Below are positions 7,434 to 17,025 of a stretch of DNA of 34,186 bases, in pieces; the first letter of the stretch is position 1; the number at the start of each line of letters is the position of its first letter. The stretch spans positions 1 through 34,186 of the forward strand of contig CAZWVI010000023.1 of assembly GCA_964637165.1 (NCBI GenBank). The letters are read 5' to 3'. The notes under the pieces are model-generated. The model did no database searches, had not been told where the DNA came from, and saw only the letters and a program-made list of their open reading frames with translations. Position numbers and translations under genes: made by a program. The DNA comes from CAZWVI01 sp964637165. Its GTDB lineage: Bacteria > Planctomycetota > UBA1135.

Positions 7434-9056
7434 TTATGGATTCTTGTATTCGGCTTTAGGGCCTAGGTAGTACCACCAATTTAAGATGGCACAGAATGCG
7501 TAGAAGGCTGCAAGTCCATACATTGCAACTTCAGGGGTAGTCGCCTTCATTTGTTCACCAATCAACTTTGGAATCAAGAAGGCACCGTATGCGGCAACCG
7601 CAGATGTCCAACCAAGGACCGGACCAGCTTGTTCAGCGTTAAATACCATTGAGATGGTACGGAAGGTTGAACCGTTACCGACTCCGGTGGCCGCAAACAG
7701 CACCACGATCAACACGAAGAATGGCATGAAGAATTCTTCGGGAGTCGCAGATTGGTAAGCAAGTGATGAGTAGTAACCGACTCCAATTGCGGAGAGAGTC
7801 ATCACAATCGCTACCCATTGAGTAACAATTGCTCCACCAAGCTTATCGGCAATAATCCCTCCCACCGGGCGAATTAATGCACCGACAAAAGCGCCTACCC
7901 AAACGAACATGAAAGTCGCTGGAGCATTCGGGTTGGCCAAGTCGTGAGTCATCACGCCATCCACTATCACGTGTTGGAATCCAAAGATGAATTTAATCGC
8001 TAAGCCTACCGCCGCAGAAAATCCGATGAATGAACCAAAGGTCATGGTGTAAATGATTGTCATTACCCATGTGTGCTTGTTGTCAAAGATTTTGTATTGA
8101 CGATCGAGATTGCTCTTTATCGCTTTTGGCGACAATGCTTTCATTAAGAACACGGTGGATGCAATTACCACCGGCAACACAATCCATTTCACCCAAGTAA
8201 GAGCGATGTATTGAATGATGAAGTAAAGGCCGGCTCCAGCAGTTGCGAAACCAATCAACAACAACCACGTTATTCGACCAAAGGCGGTCAATGGGTTTGA
8301 CAATCCAGGGCTTACCGCCTCGGTTGTAATGTTGTTCATCTTTGTCCAACCGAATACCGCCAAAGGAATCAACCAGAACATCCACACCCAGCCAGCACTT
8401 GAAAGCCAAGTTTCCGAACCAGCAGGAATGCGTTTAAAGATTGTTCCACTAGTGGAAGTGAGCAATTCAGGATCACCACTTAACGGGCCAACGATTGCCG
8501 CGGTCATACAAAGTGGAATCAAAATCTGCATGGTGGTTACACCAAAGTTTCCAAGACCCGCGTTCATGCCCAGGGCGTAACCTTGCACTTTCTTGGGGTA
8601 AAAGAAACTAATGTTGGACATTGAGGAGGCGAAGTTGCCGCCACCGATTCCAGAAAGGAAGGCCAACAATTGGAATTTCCAAAACGATGTGCTTGGGTCT
8701 TGCAAAGCAAAAGCCGCACCCAATGCCGGAATCATCAATAGCGCCGTAGTAAAGAAGATGGTATTTCGACCACCTGCCAATCGGATGAAGAAGGTACTTG
8801 GAATGCGCAAGGTGGCACCTGTTAGACCAGCAATCGCTGGCAACATGAACAACAAGCCCATGGCCTCTTGTGGTGATTTACCAAAAGTGAAACCAAGGTT
8901 CTTCATTTGAACCGTGATAATTCCCCACATCAACCAAACGGAAAACCCGCAAAGTAGTGATGGAATTGAAATCCATAGGTTGCGAGTGGCAACATGCTTA
9001 CCGGTAGATTCCCAGAAATCCTGGTCCTCTACATCCCATTTATCAATGTTACTCAT
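7434..9056 (-). CDS. narK: Nitrate/nitrite MFS transporter, NarK2-type
   Basis: 540 aa, major facilitator superfamily, expected to exchange nitrate for nitrite across the inner membrane. The cytoplasmic N-terminus (WDVEDQDFWESTGKHVATRN) and the following SLLCGFSVWLMWG match the NarK antiporter branch. The nitrate-signature loop MNAGLGNFGVTT is present, the second half has SAVAAYGAFLIPKLIG, and the substrate-binding arginine segment is TLRIPSTFFIRLAGG. A long insertion around residues 200-340 adds hydrophobic segments, making it longer than E. coli NarK (463 aa). It is last in the nar operon, and its ATG overlaps the stop of the NarK1-type gene (ATGA). In several bacteria these two halves are one fused polypeptide; here they are separate. 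Confidence 0.93.
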   Translation of the reverse strand: MSNIDKWDVEDQDFWESTGKHVATRNLWISIPSLLCGFSVWLMWGIITVQMKNLGFTFGKSPQEAMGLLFMLPAIAGLTGATLRIPSTFFIRLAGGRNTIFFTTALLMIPALGAAFALQDPSTSFWKFQLLAFLSGIGGGNFASSMSNISFFYPKKVQGYALGMNAGLGNFGVTTMQILIPLCMTAAIVGPLSGDPELLTSTSGTIFKRIPAGSETWLSSAGWVWMFWLIPLAVFGWTKMNNITTEAVSPGLSNPLTAFGRITWLLLIGFATAGAGLYFIIQYIALTWVKWIVLPVVIASTVFLMKALSPKAIKSNLDRQYKIFDNKHTWVMTIIYTMTFGSFIGFSAAVGLAIKFIFGFQHVIVDGVMTHDLANPNAPATFMFVWVGAFVGALIRPVGGIIADKLGGAIVTQWVAIVMTLSAIGVGYYSSLAYQSATPEEFFMPFFVLIVVLFAATGVGNGSTFRTISMVFNAEQAGPVLGWTSAVAAYGAFLIPKLIGEQMKATTPEVAMYGLAAFYAFCAILNWWYYLGPKAEYKNP

Positions 9057-10552
9057 GAACTAAGTCCAGTTGCGATGTCGCCTTTTGGCTCCATCTCGTC
9101 GTGATGTGCGTCAGCAAAAGAACCCTTTGGCTCTTTCAAGAACAAGGAGGCTGCCAAGCAGAAAATTGCACAGCCACTAATGGTCAAAAAGAAGGTACTT
9201 GGGCTTACAAAGCTTAAAACCGTCAAGAATGTTACGGCCCCAACGTTTCCGTATGCACCGACCATGCCTGCGACCTGTCCAGTCACGCGCTTTTTCACCA
9301 GTGGAACAACAGCGAAAACCGCGCCCTCTCCAGCTTGAACAAAAAATGAACACAACATGGTTGCACCAACTGCTAGCGCAATTGGCCATTCACCGGTGAT
9401 ACGACTCATTAAGAAGTAACCGAAGGAAAGGCCCGCAAGCAGGAAGGTTAAAGTTTTACGGCGTGAGCCAAGGCGATCTGACAAGAAGCCGCCAGTCGGG
9501 CGAGCAAACAAGTTCATAAAGGCAAAGGATGCAGCGATTAAACCAGCTTCGGAAAGCGTCAAGTTAAATTTGTTCATAAAGAACAAGGGCAACATGGAAA
9601 CAACTGCCAACTCTGATCCAAAGGTTACAAAGTAGGCTATGTCAAGAATTGCAACTTGACGAAATTCATACTTGTCGTTCTCGTCGTAGCCTTGCTTGAT
9701 GCGTGGCATATTAACTGTCCAAGCTTTCCAAGCCTGAAAGACAAAGACCGATGCAAGGATTCCGTAGGTAGCGTGTTTTCCTTGAGTTGGCAGGAATCCA
9801 ATCAACCAAAGTTTCCATGCCAATACACCCAAGGCCAAAAGCATTGGTAACTGCATGATAATTAAGCCAAAAAGTGATGTCTTTGATGTGACTTCCATCG
9901 CACTTGAACGTGCCGGACGGTGATAAGTTTTCCCTGGAGGAGTATCAGTTACATTGCGGTAGTAGATGAATCCGTAAATCAGACACATCAAACCAGTCAA
10001 GGCGATTGAGTAACGCCATCCGTCTTCTCCACCGAAAAATGAAACTGCCAAAACTGGCAGCAACATTGCTGAGGCTGCCGAACCAAAATTGCCAAAGCCG
10101 CCATAAATTCCCTCGGCTTCACCAACATCTTTTGGTGGGAACCATTCTGCGACCATGCGGATGCCAATCACAAAACCGGCACCGACTACACCCATTAGTA
10201 AGCGGGTGATAACCAACTGAGTAAAGCTGGTCGAAAGCGCAAAGATGAAGCACGGAACTGACATCACAATCAGTAAGCCTGAGTAAACCTTGCGCGGTCC
10301 AAACTTATCAAGCAACATGCCGATAATAATTCGCGCCGGAATCGTCAGAGCCACGTTGCAAATCATCAAGACTTTGATGTCGCTATCACTTAAGCTCAAA
10401 TCGCCCTTTATCGCTGCTGCCAGCGGGGCCATGTTGAACCAGGCCATAAAGGTTAGGAAGAATGCAAACCATGTCATGTGCAGGATCTTGTAAGGACCGC
10501 TGAACGACAAGAATCGCAGAGGGTTAAATTCTTTTTTATTTTCTTTGGACAT
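9053..10552 (-). CDS. narK: Nitrate MFS transporter, NarK1-type
   Basis: 499 aa MFS protein. The N-terminus (KILHMTWFAFFLTFMAWFNM) and IPARIIIGMLLDKFGPRKVY, with the substrate-binding Arg, are typical of the NarK1/NrtP proton-nitrate symporter group. Both nitrate signatures are intact: YGGFGNFGSAAS and VGAYGNVGAVTF. A mid-protein insertion (about residues 215-290) adds two hydrophobic stretches. It would import nitrate when no nitrite gradient exists, while the downstream NarK2-type protein handles exchange. It starts at ATG 10552 with AGGAA just upstream and follows narI after a 70-bp gap holding a small hairpin. It overlaps the next transporter gene by 4 bp. Confidence 0.93.
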   Translation of the reverse strand: MSKENKKEFNPLRFLSFSGPYKILHMTWFAFFLTFMAWFNMAPLAAAIKGDLSLSDSDIKVLMICNVALTIPARIIIGMLLDKFGPRKVYSGLLIVMSVPCFIFALSTSFTQLVITRLLMGVVGAGFVIGIRMVAEWFPPKDVGEAEGIYGGFGNFGSAASAMLLPVLAVSFFGGEDGWRYSIALTGLMCLIYGFIYYRNVTDTPPGKTYHRPARSSAMEVTSKTSLFGLIIMQLPMLLALGVLAWKLWLIGFLPTQGKHATYGILASVFVFQAWKAWTVNMPRIKQGYDENDKYEFRQVAILDIAYFVTFGSELAVVSMLPLFFMNKFNLTLSEAGLIAASFAFMNLFARPTGGFLSDRLGSRRKTLTFLLAGLSFGYFLMSRITGEWPIALAVGATMLCSFFVQAGEGAVFAVVPLVKKRVTGQVAGMVGAYGNVGAVTFLTVLSFVSPSTFFLTISGCAIFCLAASLFLKEPKGSFADAHHDEMEPKGDIATGLSS

Positions 10553-10578
10553 TTCCTGATTTCCAATTGGTGGCGGGC

Positions 10579-10614
10579 GTCAGGTCTGACGAGTGGGGCC
10601 AGTTTTTAACTGGC
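10579..10614. repeat. Inverted repeats between narI and narK1
   Basis: GCCAGTT (10598-10604) and AACTGGC (10608-10614) form a perfect 7-bp stem with a 3-nt loop. A palindrome GTCAG-GT-CTGAC lies beside it at 10579-10590. No T-run follows on the minus strand, so an mRNA-processing or attenuation element is more likely than a full terminator. Confidence 0.5.
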
Positions 10615-10622
10615 AATTAAGG

Positions 10623-11309
10623 TCATTTGATGCGGGCGGTCTTGCGATCGCGGTTCCACAGAACTACTTGAGGACGACGCCACAAGTAAGGGTTTGGCAC
10701 CACTAGCACGTGAACCAAACGGGTGAATGGGAAGAAGCCAACAATCAACCAAGCGTTGATGATGTGCAACTTAACAAGTAGTGGCATGGTGGCCACATAT
10801 GAGACATCAGGACTCAAGGTAAACAGCGACCACAACCATGGAGATGCAGAACTAGCGAACCAAGATGAACCCCATCCGTGGTTTGTCGCAACCAAAATTC
10901 CGAGCACGATTTGGACGACCAACATCGCGTACAAAATCCAGTCAGTCGGAGTTGTTACAACTCGAACCCGGTCATGGCTAAAGCGACGCGCAATTGCATT
11001 CACCAAACCCAACAAGGCCATGATGCCTAATGCCAAGCCTGTAACTTCCATTACGACTAAGCGGACCGGAACGCTATTCCACCACAACAAGGTGCTAGGA
11101 ATAACCAAACCGATGAAGTGAATGGTAAGTACACCCAAGATTCCATAGTGAAATGGAACGGTGCTCCAAAAGTGCTGACGGTTTTCTAAAAACTGCGAGG
11201 AAATACTCGAGTAGGTGTAAGGACGCTGACGGTACCTCGCAATGGTTACGAGGAAGAACAAAGCCAAAGCCACGTAGGGCAGGGCGGCAAAGAGAAGGGT
11301 GTCGCTCAT
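10623..11309 (-). CDS. narI: Respiratory nitrate reductase gamma subunit (cytochrome b)
   Basis: 228 aa with five membrane helices. NarI anchors NarGH to the cytoplasmic face and oxidises menaquinol or ubiquinol at the periplasmic side, passing electrons through two b hemes. The four axial histidines are visible: H54 and H64 in FHYGILGVLTIHFIGL, and H182 and H200 in KLHIINAWLIVGFFPFTRLVH. The sequence ends with RRPQVVLWNRD, as in the family. Its ATG overlaps the narJ stop (ATGA, 11306-11309). Confidence 0.97.
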   Translation of the reverse strand: MSDTLLFAALPYVALALFFLVTIARYRQRPYTYSSISSQFLENRQHFWSTVPFHYGILGVLTIHFIGLVIPSTLLWWNSVPVRLVVMEVTGLALGIMALLGLVNAIARRFSHDRVRVVTTPTDWILYAMLVVQIVLGILVATNHGWGSSWFASSASPWLWSLFTLSPDVSYVATMPLLVKLHIINAWLIVGFFPFTRLVHVLVVPNPYLWRRPQVVLWNRDRKTARIK

Positions 11310-11845
11310 GATTGAAGGTTGCCGTTAGGTTGTTGGACGTGGAGGTTCAATACCACAAGCACGGCGTCCAAGACCGACTCGTAGGGGTTTTGGTTAGCAG
11401 CTAAGCTGACACAGATTTTTTTAACCGCAGGAATGGCGGCCATTTCGGCCATCTCTCTTGCAAGTTCGTTGTCACACTTGGCGAGCACTGCCAACACGTG
11501 ACTTAAGTGATCCGGAAGTTCATTTGCTTCACTGATTTCGTTATCTCGCAATAACTCACGCATGCGCACTAAGAAGCCGCCACGCTCGTAAGCTTCGCCA
11601 AAAACGTGCCAACCAGTTTCCAAAGCGGCACTCGCTGAATTGTCAAAAGTGCGCGAAAAGTGCTCTTCGATTTCTTCACCAGTTTTTGAATTCACCCAAG
11701 TAGCAAACTTAGCTAGATGCTCGGCAGTACTTGGTACTCCTTGTGAAACTGTTGCCAACCACTCCTCCGCCGCCTCGCCAAAGCCAGCCTTTGGATAGCT
11801 AACGAGACGGGAGAGTGCTTGGTAAACCTTGGCGGCAGGACGCAT
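11306..11845 (-). CDS. narJ: Nitrate reductase assembly chaperone NarJ
   Basis: 179 aa, all-helical TorD/NarJ family. NarJ is a cytoplasmic chaperone that binds NarG and assists insertion of the molybdenum cofactor and FS0 before membrane docking. Family features: the N-terminal ALSRLVSYP, the central LETGWHVFGEAYERGGFLVRMRELLR, ELPDHLSHVLAVLAKCD, and NPYESVLDAVL near the end. It is shorter than the E. coli protein (236 aa), lacking mostly C-terminal sequence. It starts 3 nt after narH stops and overlaps narI by 4 bp. Its presence agrees with a cytoplasm-facing enzyme. Confidence 0.95.
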   Translation of the reverse strand: MRPAAKVYQALSRLVSYPKAGFGEAAEEWLATVSQGVPSTAEHLAKFATWVNSKTGEEIEEHFSRTFDNSASAALETGWHVFGEAYERGGFLVRMRELLRDNEISEANELPDHLSHVLAVLAKCDNELAREMAEMAAIPAVKKICVSLAANQNPYESVLDAVLVVLNLHVQQPNGNLQS

Positions 11846-11848
11846 TGC

Positions 11849-13336
11849 TTAAACTCGCATTGGACCGTCAATGAAGCCAAAGCCGGTCTCTTTTTTGTGA
11901 TCAAGCGGATCGGACAACATTTCGATGGCCATTTCGCGCTGTGAAGGTGGAATGCGGAAGCGCTGTTCGTATGAAGCTAGCGATGTCATCTTGTAGATCT
12001 CATCTGCTTGCTCTGGTGAACAATCAGCTTCACGCAATGCGCGCATGGCTGATTCTTCATCAACATCGCCAACCGTTAGGTAGCGACGCCACATTCGAAC
12101 GGCGTATTGCTTGCGCAAGGCGTAACGAACTGGCTCGGTGTTGCCGGCGCCAAACAAGCTGGCCAAATATTGCATTGGCACGCGCGCATGTTCAACTTCG
12201 TGGAACAAATCTTCAGTTTCGTTAGTGGTTGGACCGTTATGCGCACTCGACAACACTGGTGAAAGTGGCGGTACGTAAAAGATCATTGGGAAGGTGCGGA
12301 ATTCCGGGTGCAATGGCAAGCCCAAGTTCCATTCCTTAACAAACTTATAGGTCGGCGCGATTTGCGCGGAGCTAATCACGCCATCAGGAATACCGTTGGC
12401 CTTGGCCGCTTCAATCACTTCCGGATCGTGCGGATCCAGAATGATGTCGCGTTGAGCATCAACCAATTGATCTTCCGGCAGTGCCGCCAAACCGGCAATC
12501 TTGTCGGCATCGTAAAGCACGTTACCTAAGTAACGAATACGACCAACACAAGAGTGGTGACAAGCTGGTGGTTGTTGAGTTTCAACTCGTGGGTAGCACA
12601 AGATGCATTTCTCAGACTTACCGGTACTCCAGTTGAAGTAAACTTTCTTGTACGGGCAAGCTGGCACACATGAGCGCCATGCACGACAACGTTGTTGGTT
12701 CAACAACACGATGCCATCATCGCCACGCTTGTAAAGCGCACCCGATGGACATGAAGCAACACAAGCCGGGTTCAAGCAGTGGTTACACATGCGCGGCAAG
12801 TAGAAGAATGCCAAACGCTGAATCTCAAACATTTGTTGGCGAGTTTCCTCGTCCAAGCAATCTAAATTTGGATCATTTTCTGCATAAACCGGTGAACCAC
12901 TGAAGTCGTCATCCCAGTTAGGGCCGGCCTCGATATCAATGTACTCGCCTGAGACCATCGAGATTGGACGAGCGGTTGGCTGGTCGTGACCCTCGGGGGC
13001 ATCAAAAAGGTCAGAGTACTTGTAAGTCCAAGGCTCGTAGTAGTCATCCATGGTAGGCATGGATGGGTTGTGGAAAATGTTTGGGATAATTTTCGACTTG
13101 CTAGTTGACTTAAGTTGCAACTTGCCGTCTTTAACTTCCCAACCACCGCGGTGTTGTTCCTGATCTTCCCAACGAGTTGGGAAACCAGTACCAGGCTTGG
13201 TTTCAACATTGTTCCACCACATGTATTCGGTGCCTTTGCGGTCAGTCCAAATGTTCTTGCAAGCAACGCTGCAAGTATGGCAACCGATGCACTTGTCCAT
13301 GTGGAACAACATCGAGATTTGTGAGCGTACGTCCAT
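11849..13336 (-). CDS. narH: Respiratory nitrate reductase beta subunit (Fe-S)
   Basis: 495 aa. NarH carries electrons from NarI hemes to NarG through three [4Fe-4S] clusters and one [3Fe-4S] cluster. The cysteine groups are complete: C16/C19/C22/C26 (CIGCHTCSVAC), C184/C187/C192/C196, C217/C223/C227 with W220 in place of the fourth cysteine (CRAWRSCVPAC, the [3Fe-4S] site), and C244/C247/C259/C263. GKSEKCILCYPR and CVGRIRYLG are nearly invariant in the family. The start at ATG 13336 has GGAG 8 nt upstream. It follows narG after 26 nt. Confidence 0.98.
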   Translation of the reverse strand: MDVRSQISMLFHMDKCIGCHTCSVACKNIWTDRKGTEYMWWNNVETKPGTGFPTRWEDQEQHRGGWEVKDGKLQLKSTSKSKIIPNIFHNPSMPTMDDYYEPWTYKYSDLFDAPEGHDQPTARPISMVSGEYIDIEAGPNWDDDFSGSPVYAENDPNLDCLDEETRQQMFEIQRLAFFYLPRMCNHCLNPACVASCPSGALYKRGDDGIVLLNQQRCRAWRSCVPACPYKKVYFNWSTGKSEKCILCYPRVETQQPPACHHSCVGRIRYLGNVLYDADKIAGLAALPEDQLVDAQRDIILDPHDPEVIEAAKANGIPDGVISSAQIAPTYKFVKEWNLGLPLHPEFRTFPMIFYVPPLSPVLSSAHNGPTTNETEDLFHEVEHARVPMQYLASLFGAGNTEPVRYALRKQYAVRMWRRYLTVGDVDEESAMRALREADCSPEQADEIYKMTSLASYEQRFRIPPSQREMAIEMLSDPLDHKKETGFGFIDGPMRV

Positions 13337-13362
13337 TTCTTTATCTCCGTATTACAGTCGGC

Positions 13363-16300
13363 TCACCAAACGAGCTCAGGTAGTTTGCGTACTAGGATGT
13401 GAGTGTCACGGTTACACCCGATTGGGCCCCAGTAGTTGAAGTGGTAGGTGAACTGACCGTAGCCACCGATCATCAAGTTAGGCTTGAGACGGGTTCGGGT
13501 CAGACTGTTGTGGCCACCGGCGCGACGTTTGCCGCGCAATGGCGATTTGGGCACTGAGTAAGTGCGTTCTGGCGAGTGGTAGATGATGCAGATTCCCTTA
13601 GGGATTCGAGCACTTACCGAAGCGCGCGTAACAACAACTCCATGGTCGTTGTGGACTTCAACCCAATCGTTATCGTTAATACCAATTGAAGCTGCTTCCT
13701 TGTCGTTGATCCAGAATGGTTCAACGCCACGTGAAAGAGTTGTCATGCGATGGTTGTCGCCGTAAGTTGAGTGAATGTGCCACTTGCCGTGTGGAGTCAA
13801 GAAGTTCAAACACAAAGTGTCGCCCTTACGTTCACCGGTAGTGCTGCCTTCTGGATCTGACATACGCATGTCAGCGTAATCCATTGGCAACGGCTTCGGC
13901 TTGTAAGTTGGCAGGTGTTCACCAAACTGGATGTAACCAGGGTGGTCCAAGTAGAAGTGCTGACGCCCGGTCAAGGTTCGCCATGGAACCATCTTCTCAA
14001 CGTTGTATGAAAATGGTGTGTAAGTACGACCCTCGTCAATCAAGGCTGACCACATTGGCGAGTTATGCAAACGCCGTGGTTGTGATTGAATGTCCTTAAA
14101 GTTCATCCGCACACCGCGACTCTTACTGCCAAGTTCATCTGCAAGTGGGAAACCCACCTTCTCTTCCATGTTCTTGTATGAACGGTAAGCAAGTTCACCG
14201 TTAGTCACAGAGGCGAGGTTCAAAATCGCATCGACTACGTGGCGACCAGTTTTAAGTGATGGGTATTTTTTGCCATCGACCGTTTCGGTGTCACCATGCT
14301 CGACCATTTCATCGTAGAAATCATCAACCATGTAGTGAGTACCGTGAGCACCAATCCCCTGCTCGCGCGCGTTTGGACCGTAAGAAATGTATTGATCGTG
14401 CAACTTGGTGTAGTCGCGCTTAACCACTTTCAGGCCGGGCATGGTCTTGCCAGGAATCGCTTCACACTCACCCTTATCCCAATCGAGCATTTCAGTTTGC
14501 GCGATTTCGGCAGGTGTATCGTGAGCTAAAGGCAAGGCCACCACATCCTCAACCACATCAGGAAGATGGGTTTTCGACAATTCAGCAATTGATTTTGAAA
14601 TCTCAGCAAAAATGTCCCAGTCAGACTTTGACTCCCAGCATGGTGGGACCGCTTGCGATAGCGGGTGCACAAAGGTGTGCATGTCGGTGGTGTTGATGTC
14701 GTCCTTTTCATACCAGGTTGCGGCAGGAAGCACGATGTCAGAATAAAGCGCAGATGTATCCATGCGGAAGTTGAGGTCAACCACCAAATCCATCTTGCCC
14801 TTTGGAGCTTTCTTCAAAAACTCAATCGCTTTAGTGTTACCTTCGGCAACTTCATCAGCAATCTTGTTGTTGTGGGTTCCAAGGTAGTGATCAAGGAAGT
14901 ACTCATGACCCTTCGCAGAACTCATAAGCGCGTTGCCTCTCCAGATGAACCATAAGCGTGGCCAACACTCTGGGTGGTCAGGCTTTTCAATCGCGAATTT
15001 CAAATCGCCACCTTTTAACTCATCAACCACGTGCTTAACAATTCCAGCTTCGTCGGCAGCTCCCGCGGCGCGCGCTTCTTCAGCAACAACTAGCGGACTC
15101 TTATCAAACTGTGGGTAGAACGGCAACCAACCATTCTTTACCGCGCGCACGTTGGCATCGATGGTGTGCCCCTGCGCCAAAGTGTTCGCCGGCTGCTTCG
15201 GAGGAACAGTTTGGTAATCACCAAAACTGCGCTCGTAACGCCACTGGTCAGTGTTTACGTAGTGCCAACTTGGCGCGTTTTGCAAACGCACGGCTGGAAC
15301 CCAATCCTTGGCAAAAGCAATGTTGCCCCATGGTTCACCCGGGGCCAGTTTTTCCTGACCAACGTAGTGAGCAAGACCACCACCATTAACTCCAACGCAT
15401 CCACAGAACATCAATGCGTGAATTGCGGCGCGGTACATCAAGTTAGCGTGATACCAGTGGTTAATACCGGCACCAATAATCACGGTGCACTTACCACCAG
15501 TCTTCTCAGCAGTCACACCCCATTCGCGAGCGAACTTAATGATGTTCTTGCGATCGATTCCGGTGTACTTCTCACCCCAAGCTGGAGTGTAAACCGCATC
15601 AGCGTCGTAGTCGGCTGGGTAATCGCCGTCCAGTCCACGTGATACGCCGTACTGAGCCATCAACAAATCGTAGATAGTCGCAACAGTTACTTTGCCATCG
15701 GCGGTTTCGATAGTTCGAGTTGGAACTCCGCGGCGGCGCGAATCACCCTCGGCAAAATCATCAAAACGAACCTGAACAACTTTTTCATTGTCGTTTAAGA
15801 ATGTTAATTCAGCATCAATGCTTGAACCATCTTTACCGTCTTGTGGCAACAAGTTCCATTGTCCTTTCTTTTCGGCCCAACGGTGTCCGGAAGAACCCAT
15901 TGGCATTTTGGGTTTGTTGTCGCCCTTATCCCATTGCAAGAATTTCCATTCTTTGTGCTCTTCGTCGGCATAATTATCCATCCGACCGGCGCGAATCATT
16001 TGTCCGGCTTCCCACTCATCGCCATCTTCAGTTAGTTCAACCAAGAAGCCTGAGTCGGTGTACTTCTTCGCGTAGTCCAAGAAGTAAGGAGTTTGCTGTT
16101 CGTGGTGGAATTCCTTAAGAATCACATGGTTAACAGCCATCCACCAAGCACCATCTTGACCAGCGTTTAATGAAACCCACTCGTCAGCGTACTTAGCGAC
16201 CTGGTTAAAGTCAGGTGAGAACACCACCATCTTCGAACCGTTGTGACGTGCTTCAGCGGCGAAGTGGACGTCAGGTGTTCGAGTCATGTTCAAGTTACTA

Positions 16301-17025
16301 CCCATAACCGCCAACATCTTGGCGTGGTACCAGTCAGCAGATTCGTTTACGTCGGTCTGCTCGCCCCAAACTTCTGGTGAAGCTGAAGGAAGATCACAGT
16401 ACCAATCGTAAAAACTTAGTGCTAGGCCACCCATCAACTGCAACATGCGTGCACCAGATGCGTAACTAACTTGCGACATCGCAGGGATCGGCGAGAAACC
16501 GGCAATCCGGTCAGGGCCGTGTTCTTTAATTGTGTGAACTGCTGAAGCGGCAATAATGTCCTTGGCAGTATCCCATGATGCACGACGGAAACCGCCCTTA
16601 CCACGAGCACGTTGGTAACGTTCGCGCTTAACTGGATCGTCGGTTATCGACTTCCAAGCGGCGACATCATCACCAGGATGTTCTTCTTTAGCCTGCTTCC
16701 ACAAGTCAAGAATTGCACCACGTACGTATGGGTACTTAACCCGCAGTGGGCTGTACAAATACCATGAATAAGAAATTCCACGCTGACAGCCGCGCGGTTC
16801 GTGCGGCGGCACGGTCTTATCTAAAGCCGGGTAATCAACTGCCTGCATCTCCCAAGTAACAATTCCATCTTTAACATGGATTTGCCAAGAGCAAGAGCCG
16901 GTGCAGTTAACGCCATGTGTTGAACGCACAACTTTGTCGTGCTGCCAACGGTTGCGGTAGAACTCTTCCCATGCGCGGGTTCCAGGTTCTACTGAATCTT
17001 TGATCCAAGGATTTTGAGTACTCAT
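13363..17025 (-). CDS. narG: Respiratory nitrate reductase alpha subunit (Mo-bisMGD)
   Basis: 1220 aa, the catalytic subunit reducing nitrate to nitrite at a molybdenum bis-MGD centre. The FS0 cluster ligands are H37, C41, C45 and C80 (HGVNCTGSC and EPRGCQRG), the His-plus-three-Cys set diagnostic of NarG. YDWYCDLPSASP (about 206-217) carries the Mo-ligating Asp region, and GEQTDVNESADWYHAK follows. The C-terminus has the cofactor-binding NYWGPIGCNRDTHILVRKLPE. The N-terminus shows no twin-Arg export signal, so the enzyme should face the cytoplasm. ATG 17025 overlaps the cytochrome stop (ATGA) and has GGAGG 10 nt upstream. No missing residue was noticed. Confidence 0.98.
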   Translation of the reverse strand: MSTQNPWIKDSVEPGTRAWEEFYRNRWQHDKVVRSTHGVNCTGSCSWQIHVKDGIVTWEMQAVDYPALDKTVPPHEPRGCQRGISYSWYLYSPLRVKYPYVRGAILDLWKQAKEEHPGDDVAAWKSITDDPVKRERYQRARGKGGFRRASWDTAKDIIAASAVHTIKEHGPDRIAGFSPIPAMSQVSYASGARMLQLMGGLALSFYDWYCDLPSASPEVWGEQTDVNESADWYHAKMLAVMGSNLNMTRTPDVHFAAEARHNGSKMVVFSPDFNQVAKYADEWVSLNAGQDGAWWMAVNHVILKEFHHEQQTPYFLDYAKKYTDSGFLVELTEDGDEWEAGQMIRAGRMDNYADEEHKEWKFLQWDKGDNKPKMPMGSSGHRWAEKKGQWNLLPQDGKDGSSIDAELTFLNDNEKVVQVRFDDFAEGDSRRRGVPTRTIETADGKVTVATIYDLLMAQYGVSRGLDGDYPADYDADAVYTPAWGEKYTGIDRKNIIKFAREWGVTAEKTGGKCTVIIGAGINHWYHANLMYRAAIHALMFCGCVGVNGGGLAHYVGQEKLAPGEPWGNIAFAKDWVPAVRLQNAPSWHYVNTDQWRYERSFGDYQTVPPKQPANTLAQGHTIDANVRAVKNGWLPFYPQFDKSPLVVAEEARAAGAADEAGIVKHVVDELKGGDLKFAIEKPDHPECWPRLWFIWRGNALMSSAKGHEYFLDHYLGTHNNKIADEVAEGNTKAIEFLKKAPKGKMDLVVDLNFRMDTSALYSDIVLPAATWYEKDDINTTDMHTFVHPLSQAVPPCWESKSDWDIFAEISKSIAELSKTHLPDVVEDVVALPLAHDTPAEIAQTEMLDWDKGECEAIPGKTMPGLKVVKRDYTKLHDQYISYGPNAREQGIGAHGTHYMVDDFYDEMVEHGDTETVDGKKYPSLKTGRHVVDAILNLASVTNGELAYRSYKNMEEKVGFPLADELGSKSRGVRMNFKDIQSQPRRLHNSPMWSALIDEGRTYTPFSYNVEKMVPWRTLTGRQHFYLDHPGYIQFGEHLPTYKPKPLPMDYADMRMSDPEGSTTGERKGDTLCLNFLTPHGKWHIHSTYGDNHRMTTLSRGVEPFWINDKEAASIGINDNDWVEVHNDHGVVVTRASVSARIPKGICIIYHSPERTYSVPKSPLRGKRRAGGHNSLTRTRLKPNLMIGGYGQFTYHFNYWGPIGCNRDTHILVRKLPELVW

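Noticed and set aside
15166..15642. 158-aa open frame antisense to narG
   Set aside because: Lies wholly within a highly conserved gene and has no recognisable domain or ribosome binding site.
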